Positions 33,983 through 43,444 are shown, counted from the first letter of the stretch. The stretch: 64,000 nt of DNA from Micromonospora sp. NBC_01813 (GCF_035917335.1 NZ_CP109067.1:6571001-6635000); one strand, 5' to 3'. Notes: generated by a model not told the origin, from the sequence alone. Numbers and translations are program-made.

Positions 33983-36352
33983 ATGGGTATCGCACTAGGT
34001 CAGGATTCAGTTGGTCAGAAACGATGGAGAATTGCGCGGTCGGCGGTGGCTGCGCTGCTGGTCGCCGTAGGGCTTTCGGTGGTGCAGCCGGGTGGGGTGG
34101 CGTACGCGGACGTGGCCGGCAAGGGCGGTGACTACGTACCGTTCGCCTCGCCGGGTTCGCTGCTGGACACCCGTACGGGGGCCGGGGGCATCACCGGACC
34201 GCGGCCCGGCGGAAGCACCACGACGTTCCAGGCGCTCGGTGTCGGCGGGATCCCCGCCTCCGGGGTCAGCGCGGTGCTGATCGACGTGGACGCGATCAGC
34301 CCGTCAGTATCGACGTACCTCACGGTCTGGCCAGACGGGGAGCCTCGACCGGCGCTGTCGATGCTCAACGCCGCAGCCAACGAACGGCTGTCCAACTCGG
34401 TTGTCGTCAAGGTGGGGTCGACCGGGCGGCTGTCCGTCTACAACCAGAGCGGCAACGTGCACATTGCCGTGGACGTGCAGGGCTACTTCACCAACAATGC
34501 GGGCGGTGCGGGCGGCGGGTTCGTGCCGACCGCCCACACCCGACTCGTTGACACCCGTAGCGGGCTCGGCTCGCCAACCAGTGCCATCCCGGCTCGGGGC
34601 AGCCGCACCTTCACCCTGACCGGCGGCGTGGTGCCCAGCGGAGCGGCGGGAGTCTTCCTCGACATCATTGTGGTCAACGCCGCCAGTTCGGGTTACCTGT
34701 TGGCCTTTCCGCCCGGCGGGACGAGCCACCGTAGCCTGATCGAGTATCCGGCGGGCACCACGTCCCACGGTGGTTCGGTGGCGCTGCCCAGCAGCGGCCA
34801 GGTGACCATCCGCAATCCCAACACGCACGCGGTGGATCTGGCCCTGACCGCCCAGGGCTACTTCACCGGCAGCTCCAGCACCGGTGCGGGGCTGCGTGCC
34901 GTCACCGGAAACCGGTTGTTGGACACCAGACACAACGGTGGCGCGCCGATCCCGGCCAACGGGTACGTCGACGTGCAGTTCGGCGGCACCAACGGTCTCC
35001 CGACCCGGGGTATCGCCGCAGTGGCGCTGAACCTCACCGTGCTCAACCCGTCGGCGGGTGGCTACCTGCGGGTCTGGCCGGTGGACGGCACTCAGCCGTC
35101 GCCGTCGGTGCTGAACTACGCGACTGCCCAGTCCCGAGCCAGTCTGGCGATTTCCCAGGTCGGTACCGAAGGGAAGGTACGGATCCGCAACTACGGCAGC
35201 GGCACCGTGCATCTCCTGGTTGATCTGCAGGGATGGTTCGCGGACCCGCTGCCGTCCGTGTCGATCCAGCCGTACTCGAAGACGGCGGTGCAGCAGCTGA
35301 CGCCGACCGGAACCAGCCTCGGATCTGTCGAGTACGCCTACGTCGACAACCTGGGCAGTGTCCGACTCGGCCGGCAGACGAGCGTCGACGACTACAACTC
35401 GGTGCAGTGGACCACCGTCTCCGGGCTGGAAGCGTTCGTCGGGCCGGTATCGCTCGGCCAGGCGTCGGATGGTCGGGTGCAGGCAGTCGCGCAGCACACC
35501 GACAGCAACATCTGGTCGATCAGCCAGACTGAGCCCAACCAGCCTGGCTGGGCGGCGTGGGCGCAGCTGGGCGGCTCGATGGCGGCGCCACCGACCGTCG
35601 CGAAGGTCGCTGACGGCACACTGGTCAACTTCGGGGTGGACGCCGACGGGCGGCTGTGGCACTACCGCCAGACCGGCACCAGCCCGGCGTGGCGCAGCCT
35701 CGGCCTGGCCGATCTGACCGGGTCGGTGACGGTCGTGCCGGCGCAGAACGGCCTGCGGCTGCTCGCCTCCGCCGTGGACGGCAGCGTCAAGACCGCTGTC
35801 TACGGCAACGACGGCACGTTGTCCGGCTGGACCACAGCCGGTGGCTCGGTGACGCCGGGCACCATCGCCGCGGTGGTGATTCCGGGCTACCGCACAAGGC
35901 TGGTCGTGCGCGCTACCGACGGGACTGTCGTGGAGAAGCTGCAGGAGCTGAACGGTTCGTGGCCGGCGAACTGGTCGCCGGTCGGCTCGTTCACCTCGCC
36001 CGGGGCACCGGCGGTGATTCTCGACCCCGCTCTGGGCCGGACCGTGGTCGTCGCCCGGGGCGCCGACAACGAGATCTACCGGGTCTTCGAGACCGGTCCC
36101 GGCACGAACGCGTGGGGTGACTGGGCGATGGTCAGCGACTGGGGATCGGATCCGGCGGCGACCGATCCGACCGTGGCACCGGTGACCAACTCCAGCGGTC
36201 AGACCTTCGTCATCGTGTTCCGCAACCTCAACCAGGCCACCCGCGTCTACGAGCGGCAGAACGTCTCTGGAGTGGGTCGCGGGCAGGACGGCGAGTCGGC
36301 GGCGTCGCAGGTGTCGTTTGAGGCCAACACCCTGCCGGCACCGCCGGACTGA
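33983..36352 (+). CDS. Secreted protein: three cell-surface repeats plus propeller-like lectin domain
   Basis: The protein has 789 residues. After a signal peptide (about 1-43), three repeats of about 125 residues carry LLDTRTG / LVDTRSG / LLDTRHN starts, a middle GYL..WP strand and end in VDVQGYF or similar (about 45-420). The second half (about 430-770) has repeating W-containing beta units (WTTVSGL, WSISQTEPN, GRLWHYRQTG, WGDWAMVSDWG) like PLL or fucose-lectin propellers. It probably binds glycans on surfaces; that is inference. It starts 141 bp past the immunity-like gene with GGGGAGGA before the ATG. Confidence 0.72.
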   Translation: MGIALGQDSVGQKRWRIARSAVAALLVAVGLSVVQPGGVAYADVAGKGGDYVPFASPGSLLDTRTGAGGITGPRPGGSTTTFQALGVGGIPASGVSAVLIDVDAISPSVSTYLTVWPDGEPRPALSMLNAAANERLSNSVVVKVGSTGRLSVYNQSGNVHIAVDVQGYFTNNAGGAGGGFVPTAHTRLVDTRSGLGSPTSAIPARGSRTFTLTGGVVPSGAAGVFLDIIVVNAASSGYLLAFPPGGTSHRSLIEYPAGTTSHGGSVALPSSGQVTIRNPNTHAVDLALTAQGYFTGSSSTGAGLRAVTGNRLLDTRHNGGAPIPANGYVDVQFGGTNGLPTRGIAAVALNLTVLNPSAGGYLRVWPVDGTQPSPSVLNYATAQSRASLAISQVGTEGKVRIRNYGSGTVHLLVDLQGWFADPLPSVSIQPYSKTAVQQLTPTGTSLGSVEYAYVDNLGSVRLGRQTSVDDYNSVQWTTVSGLEAFVGPVSLGQASDGRVQAVAQHTDSNIWSISQTEPNQPGWAAWAQLGGSMAAPPTVAKVADGTLVNFGVDADGRLWHYRQTGTSPAWRSLGLADLTGSVTVVPAQNGLRLLASAVDGSVKTAVYGNDGTLSGWTTAGGSVTPGTIAAVVIPGYRTRLVVRATDGTVVEKLQELNGSWPANWSPVGSFTSPGAPAVILDPALGRTVVVARGADNEIYRVFETGPGTNAWGDWAMVSDWGSDPAATDPTVAPVTNSSGQTFVIVFRNLNQATRVYERQNVSGVGRGQDGESAASQVSFEANTLPAPPD

Positions 36353-36384
36353 CCAACACCGCAACAAAGCAGGACCGCAACACC

Positions 36385-36420
36385 GTTGCCCGTGCCCGGG
36401 ATTCTCCGGGCGCGGGCAAC
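36385..36420. terminator. Bidirectional terminator hairpin
   Basis: GTTGCCCGTGCCCGG and CCGGGCGCGGGCAAC pair with one T-G step around a six-base loop. It lies between the convergent genes ending at 36352 and 36427 and can serve both. Confidence 0.8.
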
Positions 36421-36426
36421 GCGCTG

Positions 36427-36732
36427 TCAGGCCACGGCCAGCAGGTCGGCCCCGATCATCGGTGCCCAGAACCGGCTCGCCGAATCGAGGTCGTTGCACC
36501 AGGTCATCCCGTTGCGGCTGCCATCGCCGTGCACGATCAGCACCTTGCCGTCCGGCAGGGCGAATGCCCAACCGATGACCTCGCTGACCGGTTCGGCCTC
36601 GGCCTCGGCCTCGGCCTCGTCGTAGTCGTTGTCGTCGGAGCGGCACAGGGCGAAGACTTTCGGCGCTCGGTCGAGCAGCACCGCCTCCAGCCGGGTCGCG
36701 GTGGGTGTGGTGGTGGGGACCTCGTCGCTCAC
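36427..36732 (-). CDS. Small hypothetical protein with Glu-Ala repeat
   Basis: The protein has 101 residues from GTG at 36732 (GAGGTCC upstream). It contains an acidic tract EAEAEAEAE encoded by a perfect 6-bp tandem repeat, then a well-formed fold: IGWAFALPDGKVLIVHGDGS, MTWCNDLDSA and FWAPMIG. It is divergent from the XRE regulator gene at 36898. Related small proteins are often encoded beside XRE-DUF397 pairs, but the role is unknown. Confidence 0.65.
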   Translation of the reverse strand: MSDEVPTTTPTATRLEAVLLDRAPKVFALCRSDDNDYDEAEAEAEAEPVSEVIGWAFALPDGKVLIVHGDGSRNGMTWCNDLDSASRFWAPMIGADLLAVA

Positions 36733-36799
36733 AACGGACCTCGATTCGACGTAGTGACATCCAGTGATGCAATCGTGTCGGCGTGGGCGATCGCATGCA

Positions 36800-36817
36800 A
36801 GTGCATTGGCTTGCACT
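36800..36817. promoter_or_regulatory. Palindromic operator candidate between divergent genes
   Basis: AGTGCA-TTGGCT-TGCACT is a perfect 6-bp inverted repeat with a six-base spacer, 80 bp upstream of the XRE gene and 68 bp upstream of the gene at 36427-36732. XRE regulators commonly bind such sites; self-regulation is plausible. A nearby TTGACA (about 36877) could be a -35 for the XRE gene. Confidence 0.5.
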
Positions 36818-36897
36818 ATCTGAACAACTGGTAGCTGACAGCGCACGGCATGTGAGTGAGACTGACGTCCATGCATTGACATCGAAGGGGGTGGAAC

Positions 36898-37758
36898 ATG
36901 GTCGTCGGCTCTCCGCCGACCGTGCGTCGTCGGCAGCTCGGTCGTGAGCTGCGCGCGATCCGGGAGCGGTCCGGCCTGCTCGCCGAGCAGGTCGCCGTCG
37001 AACTGCGGTGCTCGACATCGCGGGTCAGCCGGATCGAGACCGCCCGGGTGCGGATCACGCCCGGCACCGTCCACGAGCTGCTCGACATCTACGGCGTGGA
37101 GGGTCCGGACCGGCAGCGGCTGGTCGCCCTCGCCCGCCAGGCGCAGGAGACCGGCTGGTGGCAGGAGTACAGCGAGCGTCTCACCTGGGAGTACTCCACG
37201 CTGATCGCGTTGGAGAACGACGCCGCCGAGCTGCGCTGGTTCGAGCCGTCCGTGCTGCCCGGCCTGGTGCAGACCGAGGAGTACGCCCGGACGGTCATCC
37301 GCAAGACCCTGCCCGGCCACAGCGCCGAGACCATCGAGGAGAAGGTCGGCGTACGGATGGCCCGGCAGCGGGTGCTGACCCGCGACACCGACCCGGTGCG
37401 GCTCTGGGCGGTCCTCGACGAGGCGGTGCTGCGCCGGCTGGTCGGTGGGCCGGACCTGATGCGCCGACAGCTGCGTCACCTGGTCGAGCTGTCCACTTTG
37501 TCGACCGTACGGCTGCAGGTCCTGCCCTTCGCGCGCGGTGCCTCCGCCTGCATCACCGGGCCGTTCACCGTGCTGACCTTCCCGGAGACCGCCGACGCCG
37601 ACGTGGCCTACGTCGAGAACGAGGCCGGCGACCTCTACGTGGAGAAGCCGGCCGGCGTCGACCGCTATAACCTTGTCTTCGACGACCTGCGGGCGGATGC
37701 GCTCGGCTGCGACGACTCCCGGGCGTTCATCGCCGAGGTCGCCGACGGGCTGAGTTGA
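36898..37758 (+). CDS. Scr1-family XRE regulator (HTH plus DUF5753)
   Basis: The protein has 286 residues. The helix-turn-helix (about 12-65, LRAIRERSGLLAEQVA and CSTSRVSRIETARV) leads to the DUF5753 domain (about 85-280, with FEPSVLPGLVQTEEYARTVI). GGGGGTGG lies before the ATG. It pairs with the DUF397 gene 25 bp downstream. It is the second Scr1-type module in the window, clearly diverged from the one at 19929, so the two arose independently or long ago. Confidence 0.9.
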   Translation: MVVGSPPTVRRRQLGRELRAIRERSGLLAEQVAVELRCSTSRVSRIETARVRITPGTVHELLDIYGVEGPDRQRLVALARQAQETGWWQEYSERLTWEYSTLIALENDAAELRWFEPSVLPGLVQTEEYARTVIRKTLPGHSAETIEEKVGVRMARQRVLTRDTDPVRLWAVLDEAVLRRLVGGPDLMRRQLRHLVELSTLSTVRLQVLPFARGASACITGPFTVLTFPETADADVAYVENEAGDLYVEKPAGVDRYNLVFDDLRADALGCDDSRAFIAEVADGLS

Positions 37759-37783
37759 CGCGTCGCTGACAAGGAGACACCGC

Positions 37784-37996
37784 ATGTCCACAGCAGAGTT
37801 CACCGGGGCGGGCTGGCACAAGAGCAGCTACAGCGGCGGCAACGGCAGCTGCGTCGAGGTGGCCGTCGGCGGCGGGTTCGTCGGCGTACGGGATTCGAAG
37901 GACCCGGCCAGCCCGGTGCTCGCCTTCACTGCGACGGACTTCGGGCGATTCGTCGCCGGAGTCCGCGACGGCGCGCTGCGCACTCCGGGTGCGTAG
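37784..37996 (+). CDS. DUF397 protein, copy 3
   Basis: The protein has 70 residues with the pattern WHKSSYSGGNGSCVEVA, VRDSKDPASP and TATDFGRFVAGVRDG. AAGGAG lies eight bases before the ATG. It follows its XRE partner at a short distance, the usual order for this module, and unlike the 19-kb locus there is only one copy. Confidence 0.9.
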   Translation: MSTAEFTGAGWHKSSYSGGNGSCVEVAVGGGFVGVRDSKDPASPVLAFTATDFGRFVAGVRDGALRTPGA

Positions 37997-38092
37997 CGCT
38001 CGCGCGCTCGGGGCGGGTAGCGGTCGCGCGGTAGCCTGTCGCCCGACGGCGTCCGAGGCGCGGGTGCCGGCTACGCGGGAGGCGAGGCGGAG

Positions 38093-38971
38093 ATGTCGGT
38101 ACGGCGTAGCGCGGCCCAGTTTGCGACGGTGCTCCTGCTGACCGGCGGCACAGCCATGCTCGCCGCGACCCCGGCGCACGCGCAGGATGCGGAGCAGCAG
38201 GCGCGGGTCCAACTCAGCCTGCCCGGCAAGTTCAGCGCCGGTGAGAAGGCCGGCGGGGTGACGGTGAAGGTCACCAAGCGCTCCGAGGGGTGCGTGTCGC
38301 TGCGTACCACTTTGGCGATCCGGCTGCCCGGCGCAGGCGTCGACCAGGTCGCCGTGCAGGCGCGGATCGACGACGACTGGGTGCGGGTGCCGTTGGCCGA
38401 CGACGGCGGCGGACTGCTGATCACCGACCGGACCGCCCCGGAGGACGACGAGCTGTGCAAGGGCAAGAGCCGGTCGGTGCGCTACCAGGTGGCGTTCGCG
38501 GCCGGGACGCCGGCCGGCACCGCGAACATCGTCGCCGAGGCGTACGCCGCCGGCGGTGAACTGCTCGGCCGGGAGGTCGGCGGCAAGAAGGTCGGCGGCC
38601 GGCAGGCCGGCACCTACGAACCGGCCCCGCCCTCACCGACCGAGGAGCCGACGCCGGAGCCGACCCCGGAGCCGACGCCGGAGCCGACCCCGGAGCCCAC
38701 GGAGGAAGCGCCGCTGGCCGAGCAGAGCGTGGTGCCCGCTGCCGCCCCGCCGGACCCGGACCTGCTTGCCACCGCAGGTCAAGGCGGCGGCGGAGGTCTC
38801 GGGATCGGTGCCGGGGTGCTGACCGTCGGCCTCGGCATGGTCGCGGTCGGCGCGGCGTTGCTGGTGCTGCTGATCCGCCGGGGGCGCGGCGACAAGCACG
38901 ATTCCGGTGGGGACGGTGGTACGCCCGGTACCGGCGGGGCGACCATGCTGCTGCCCCGGATTCGGCGCTGA
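38093..38971 (+). CDS. Secreted, C-terminally anchored surface protein
   Basis: The protein has 292 residues. A signal peptide (about 1-31, ending AHA) is followed by a beta-rich ectodomain (about 35-175) with two cysteines (EGCVSLR and DELCKGK). A Pro/Thr/Glu spacer of PEPT repeats (about 180-205) acts as a stalk. A C-terminal membrane helix (about 243-265) and a basic tail anchor it. There is no LPxTG motif. The function is unknown; such stalked proteins often present ligands or adhesins. Confidence 0.7.
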   Translation: MSVRRSAAQFATVLLLTGGTAMLAATPAHAQDAEQQARVQLSLPGKFSAGEKAGGVTVKVTKRSEGCVSLRTTLAIRLPGAGVDQVAVQARIDDDWVRVPLADDGGGLLITDRTAPEDDELCKGKSRSVRYQVAFAAGTPAGTANIVAEAYAAGGELLGREVGGKKVGGRQAGTYEPAPPSPTEEPTPEPTPEPTPEPTPEPTEEAPLAEQSVVPAAAPPDPDLLATAGQGGGGGLGIGAGVLTVGLGMVAVGAALLVLLIRRGRGDKHDSGGDGGTPGTGGATMLLPRIRR

Positions 38972-39126
38972 CCTGCGACTACGTCGTCACGTAGCGGCAC
39001 CGGTGGTCGGCCGGAGGATGAACATCGGGCGGCCGGAGGATGGCCCGGCTGCCTTGACCGAGAGTGCCAGTCGCTGCTCCGTTACCCTCACCTGTGTTGG
39101 CATCGGCACTGCTGAGGAGCGAGACC

Positions 39127-40503
39127 TTGTCTGACTTGTCCAAAATCGTCAAGGCCTACGACGTCCGTGGCACCACTCCGGACCAGTTGAACGAGACGGT
39201 GGCCCGCGCCCTCGGCACCGCGTTCGTGCAGGTCCTCGCCGAGCTTGGCGACAAGGCCGACCGGATCGTCATCGCCCACGACATGCGTGAGTCGTCCCCG
39301 CCGCTGGCCAACGCGTTCGCCGCCGGTGCCAACGCCGCCGGTGCCGAGGTGCTGCACGCCGGTCTCGGCTCCACCGACCTGCTCTACTACGCCTCCGGCG
39401 CACTGGAGCTGCCCGGGGCGATGTTCACCGCCAGCCACAACCCGGCCCAGTACAACGGGATCAAGATGTGCCGGTCCGGGGCCGCCCCGATCGGCCAGGA
39501 CTCCGGGCTGACCGACATTCGCGACCGGGCACAGGCGCTGCTGGACAGCGGCGAGGTGGCGTCCGGCGAGGACCGGTTGGAGCGGCGCGAGCTGCTCGCC
39601 GACTACGCCGCGCACCTGCGTACCCTGGTCGACCTGTCGGGGATCCGGCCGCTGAAGGTGGTCGTCGACGCCGGCAACGGGATGGGTGGCTACACGGTGC
39701 CCGCCGTCCTCGGTGCCACGGCGCTGCCGGCGCTGCCGCTGGACATCATCCCGATGTACTTCGAGTTGGACGGCTCGTTCCCCAACCACGAGGCGAACCC
39801 GCTCGACCCGAAGAACATCGTCGACCTGCAGAAGGCGGTCCGCGAACACGGCGCCGACCTGGGTCTGGCGTTCGACGGCGACGCCGACCGCTGCTTCGTC
39901 GTCGACGAACGCGGCGAGCCGGTCTCCCCGTCGGCGATCACCGCCCTGGTCGCCGCCCGCGAGCTGGCCAAGCACCCCGGCGAGACGGTCATCCACAACC
40001 TGATCACCTCGAGCGCGGTGGCCGAGATCGTCCGGGAGAACGGCGGCGAGCCGGTCCGGGCCCGGGTCGGTCACTCGTTCATCAAGGCGGAGATGGCCCG
40101 CACCAACGCGGTCTTCGGCGGCGAGCACTCGGCGCACTACTACTTCCGGGACTTCTGGTTCGCCGACACCGGCATGCTGGCCGCGATGCACATGCTGGCC
40201 GCGCTCGGTGAGCAGGACCGGCCGCTGTCCGAGCTGGCCAGCGAGTACGAGCGGTACGTCGCCTCCGGCGAGATCAACTCGACGGTCACCGACCAGCAGG
40301 CGAAGCTCGCCGAGGTCAAGACCGCGTACGCCGACGCCGACACCGACGAGTTGGACGGGCTGACCGTCAGCTTCGACGACGGCTCCTGGATCAACCTGCG
40401 TGCCTCCAACACCGAGCCGTTGCTGCGGCTCAACGTCGAGGCACCGACCGCCGATCGGATGGTCGAGCTGCGCGACAGCGTGCTCGCGCTCGTACGCGGA
40501 TAG
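39127..40503 (+). CDS. manB: Phosphomannomutase/phosphoglucomutase
   Basis: The protein has 458 residues from TTG at 39127, chosen because GAGGAG precedes it and the sequence from there (SDLSKIVKAYDVRG) matches the family start; the frame remains open upstream. Motifs: the phosphoserine loop TASHNPAQYNG, the Mg site DGDADR, the sugar-binding GGEHSAHYYFRD, and the phosphate-binding SNTEPLLR. It interconverts hexose 6- and 1-phosphates. With the SIS isomerase and ManA downstream it supplies mannose-1-phosphate for GDP-mannose and glycoconjugates. Confidence 0.93.
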   Translation: MSDLSKIVKAYDVRGTTPDQLNETVARALGTAFVQVLAELGDKADRIVIAHDMRESSPPLANAFAAGANAAGAEVLHAGLGSTDLLYYASGALELPGAMFTASHNPAQYNGIKMCRSGAAPIGQDSGLTDIRDRAQALLDSGEVASGEDRLERRELLADYAAHLRTLVDLSGIRPLKVVVDAGNGMGGYTVPAVLGATALPALPLDIIPMYFELDGSFPNHEANPLDPKNIVDLQKAVREHGADLGLAFDGDADRCFVVDERGEPVSPSAITALVAARELAKHPGETVIHNLITSSAVAEIVRENGGEPVRARVGHSFIKAEMARTNAVFGGEHSAHYYFRDFWFADTGMLAAMHMLAALGEQDRPLSELASEYERYVASGEINSTVTDQQAKLAEVKTAYADADTDELDGLTVSFDDGSWINLRASNTEPLLRLNVEAPTADRMVELRDSVLALVRG

Positions 40504-40590
40504 GATCTCTTCCGGGTACGCCCGACTGCGGTCCGCGCCGCGCGGTCGACCCTGCCTGCGGTTCGCCCGATACGTGGAAGGAGCCACCCG

Positions 40591-40773
40591 ATGGCCCTGG
40601 ATTCGCAGCTGCTGGAGATCCTCGCCTGCCCGGACACCCACCACACACCGCTGAGCTACGACGCAGCCGAGGCGACGCTGACCTGCCCCGAGTGCACCCG
40701 GATCTTCGAGGTCCGCGACGGCATCCCGGTGCTGCTGCTCGACGAGGCCCGGCTGCCCGGCAAGGCCTCCTGA
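40591..40773 (+). CDS. Trm112-family zinc-binding protein
   Basis: The protein has 60 residues. It reads LLEILACPDTHHTPL, then LTCPECTRIFEVRDGIPVLL. The second CxxC pair is complete, but the first CxxC has become CPDT, so only one clear zinc half-site remains, as is common in actinobacteria. AAGGAG precedes the ATG. It overlaps the next gene by one base. Trm112 proteins activate methyltransferases; no partner is encoded nearby. Confidence 0.88.
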   Translation: MALDSQLLEILACPDTHHTPLSYDAAEATLTCPECTRIFEVRDGIPVLLLDEARLPGKAS

Positions 40774-41981
40774 TGGCGGTCCCGATCGACGGAACATCCG
40801 GGGTGGTCGGGCGGCGGGTCGCCGACGAGGCGCTCCTCGACGACAGCGCCGGGCTCGCCGCCGCCGACCCGGGAGGCATGCTGCGGTTCACCGCCTCGGC
40901 CGGTGCCCAGGTGCGGGAGGCGGCGGCGTTGGCCGCCGAGGCCAACCTCGGGGTGCTCAGCGAGGAAGGCCGACCCCGGGCAGTGGTGATCGCCGGCATC
41001 GGCACCGCCGGGCGTACCGGTGACGTGCTGGCCACCGTGGCCGGCCCACGGTGCCCCGTACCGGTGATCGCGCACCGCAGCGCCGGTGTGCCCGGCTGGG
41101 TCGGCGCGGCCGATGTGGTGATCGCCGTCAGCGCATCGGGTCGCAGCCCGGAAGCGCTCGGCGCGGCCCAGGCTGCCGCCCGGCGCGGGGCCCGGCTGGT
41201 CGCCGTCGGCGCCCCCGACTCGCAACTGCAGTCGGTCGCCGAAGGAGTACGCGCGCCGTTCATTCCGGTGCCGCGCCGCGCTCCGGCGCGGGCCAGTCTC
41301 TGGGCGTTGACCGTGCCGGTGCTGATGGCGGCCCGGGCGCTCGGCCTGGTGAAGGTCAACGAGGCGGACCTGGCAGAGACGGCTGCGCGGCTCGACGCCG
41401 ACGCCGAGCGTTGCCGGCCGGCCGCCGAGTCGTTCGTCAACCCGGCGAAGGCACTTGCGCTCGGGCTGGCCGGTTCGGTGCCGATCGTCTGGGGTTCGTC
41501 GCCGGTGGCGTCGGTGGCCGCCCGCCGGTTCGGCGACACGTTGTCGACCAACGCCCGCTACCCGGTGGTGACCGGTGCGCTCGGTGAGGCCGGCCGGGGC
41601 CGCGTCGGGCTGCTCGACGGGGTCTTCGGCGGGCTGGGCGAGCTGACCCGGGACATCTTCGCCGACCCGGACGAGGAAACCGAGGAGAAGCTGACCCGGC
41701 TGCGGCTGGTGCTGCTGCGCGACGGCGGGCTCAACCCGGAGGACGACGCGGACGAGCCGCTGGCGGTCGAGGAGCGACGGGCGGACGCGGTGCAGACCCT
41801 GGCCGAACGGCGGGGGGTGCGCTGCGACGTGATCACCGCCGAGGGCGGGTCGGCGCTGGAGCGCCTCGCGTCGCTGATCGCGGTGCCCGACTTCGCCTCC
41901 GTCTATCTGGCCCTGGCGCATCACCTGGATCCGATGGCGGTGCCGGCGGTCACCGAGATGAAGGAACTCTCCACCACCTGA
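40773..41981 (+). CDS. SIS-domain phosphoglucose/phosphomannose isomerase-like protein
   Basis: The protein has 402 residues from ATG at 40773 (TGATG overlap with the Trm112 gene). The first half is a SIS domain (about 60-180, with AVVIAGIGTAGRTGDVL and VIAVSASGRSPEAL). The second half (about 230-390) matches the bifunctional PGI/PMI C-terminal region. Between phosphomannomutase and ManA, it is likely a phosphosugar isomerase; whether it is catalytically active is not certain, as several actinobacterial members may be regulatory. Confidence 0.82.
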   Translation: MAVPIDGTSGVVGRRVADEALLDDSAGLAAADPGGMLRFTASAGAQVREAAALAAEANLGVLSEEGRPRAVVIAGIGTAGRTGDVLATVAGPRCPVPVIAHRSAGVPGWVGAADVVIAVSASGRSPEALGAAQAAARRGARLVAVGAPDSQLQSVAEGVRAPFIPVPRRAPARASLWALTVPVLMAARALGLVKVNEADLAETAARLDADAERCRPAAESFVNPAKALALGLAGSVPIVWGSSPVASVAARRFGDTLSTNARYPVVTGALGEAGRGRVGLLDGVFGGLGELTRDIFADPDEETEEKLTRLRLVLLRDGGLNPEDDADEPLAVEERRADAVQTLAERRGVRCDVITAEGGSALERLASLIAVPDFASVYLALAHHLDPMAVPAVTEMKELSTT

Positions 41982-41991
41982 GGCGGGCGTC

Positions 41992-43182
41992 GTGGAACTG
42001 TTGACCGGCCAGATCCGGGACTACGCCTGGGGGTCGCGTACGGTCATCGCGCAGTTGCAGGGCCGTCCGGCGCCGGCACCCGGCCCGGAGGCCGAGCTGT
42101 GGCTGGGCGCGCACCCGGGTGCGCCGTCGACCGTGCACCGCGACGGTATGCCGGTGAGCGTCGCCGAACTGATCGGCCAGGATCCGGCTGGCTGGCTCGG
42201 CGAGCCGACGGCGGAGCGGTTCGGCGGCCGGCTGCCGTACCTGATGAAGATCCTCGCCGCCGAGACGCCGCTGTCGTTGCAGGCGCATCCGGACGCGGCG
42301 CTGGCCCGTGAGCGGTACGCCGCCGAGCGGGCCGGGTCGGTCGCCGACGGTGGATTCAACTACGCCGATCCGTACCACAAGCCGGAGTTGCTGGTCGCGC
42401 TCACCAGCTTCGACGCGCTCTGTGGTTTCCGGGACCCGCAGCGGTCCGCCGAGGTGTTGGCGGCACTGCGTATCGACGGGCTGGAGCCGGTGGTCAAGGC
42501 GCTGCGGACCGGGCCGGGCGGGCTGTGCGAGGCGATGCAGCGGCTGCTGACCTGGCCGGCCGATCGGCGGGCGGATCTCGTCGGGGCGGCGGTCGCCGCC
42601 GTCGCCGACCTCGCACCGGGGTTCGCCGCCGACGGCGATCTGCTGCGCGGGCTGGCCCGGCACTATCCGGCCGATCCCGGGGTGCTGGTGGCGTTGCTGC
42701 TCAACAAGGTGACGCTGGCGCCGGGCGAGGCGGTCTGGATGCCGGCCGGCAACCTGCACGCCTACCTGCACGGTGCCGGCGTGGAGATCATGGCGGCCAG
42801 TGACAACGTGCTGCGGGGCGGGTTGACCCCCAAGCACGTCGACGTGGCCGAGCTGCTGCGGGTGTTGCGCTTCGAGGTGCTCACCGACCCGGTGGTACGC
42901 CCGCAGTCGGTCACCGACGGGGTGATCACCTGGCCGGCGCCGGTCGCCGAGTTCGCGCTGCACCGGGTCGTGCTCGACGACGAGGTGCCGCAGGTGACGG
43001 TCGCCGTCAGCGGTCCGCGGGTGGTGCTCTGCCTGGCCGGTGGGGTGGCGGTCGACGACGGTCTCGCGGCGGTGGCGGTGCCGCCGGGTCGGGCCGCTTT
43101 CGGGCCGGCGTTGCCGGCGCCGTTGACGATCTCCGGTGCCGGTGAGGTGTTCGTCGCCTCGGTGAACGTGGACTTCGCCTAG
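41992..43182 (+). CDS. manA: Mannose-6-phosphate isomerase, class I
   Basis: The protein has 396 residues from GTG at 41992, 10 bp after the SIS gene. Zinc-binding motifs are visible: QAHPDAALAR, DPYHKPEL and the GNLHAYLHG region. LPYLMKILAAETPLS is a family hallmark. It converts fructose-6-phosphate to mannose-6-phosphate and closes the four-gene mannose-phosphate operon. A terminator hairpin follows at 43231. Confidence 0.93.
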   Translation: MELLTGQIRDYAWGSRTVIAQLQGRPAPAPGPEAELWLGAHPGAPSTVHRDGMPVSVAELIGQDPAGWLGEPTAERFGGRLPYLMKILAAETPLSLQAHPDAALARERYAAERAGSVADGGFNYADPYHKPELLVALTSFDALCGFRDPQRSAEVLAALRIDGLEPVVKALRTGPGGLCEAMQRLLTWPADRRADLVGAAVAAVADLAPGFAADGDLLRGLARHYPADPGVLVALLLNKVTLAPGEAVWMPAGNLHAYLHGAGVEIMAASDNVLRGGLTPKHVDVAELLRVLRFEVLTDPVVRPQSVTDGVITWPAPVAEFALHRVVLDDEVPQVTVAVSGPRVVLCLAGGVAVDDGLAAVAVPPGRAAFGPALPAPLTISGAGEVFVASVNVDFA

Positions 43183-43230
43183 CCTCGCCGTGCCACGGAC
43201 GCTGGTGCCTGCGTTCACGTGGGACAAGTA

Positions 43231-43282
43231 CGCGGGGCGGCCGCGGTGAGCGTCCGCTCCGCTCACCTGCAGCCGCCCCGCG
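43231..43282 (+). terminator. Terminator after manA
   Basis: An outer stem CGCGGGGCGGC/GCCGCCCCGCG (43231-43241 and 43272-43282) encloses an inner stem GGTGAGCG/CGCTCACC (43245-43252 and 43260-43267). It lies 48 bases past the manA stop and is likely an intrinsic terminator without a U tract, as usual in actinobacteria. Confidence 0.7.
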
Positions 43283-43444
43283 CATCCCCCCGGTTTGGTT
43301 CCCCCGTGCGTCAGCGTGACAGCGTCGTGACGCGACGTAGTCGTAGATTTGCAGTGTGTAGCCACGCTGTCAAGCTAATCCGGAAATAACCGACTCGCGC
43401 GTGTCGCGATCACGAGTGATCAGCGCGGGCGTACGGCTGCCGGC

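Noticed and set aside
38636-38705. Short tandem DNA repeat suggestive of a repeat element
   Set aside because: It encodes the PEPT stalk of the surface protein, an ordinary low-complexity linker.
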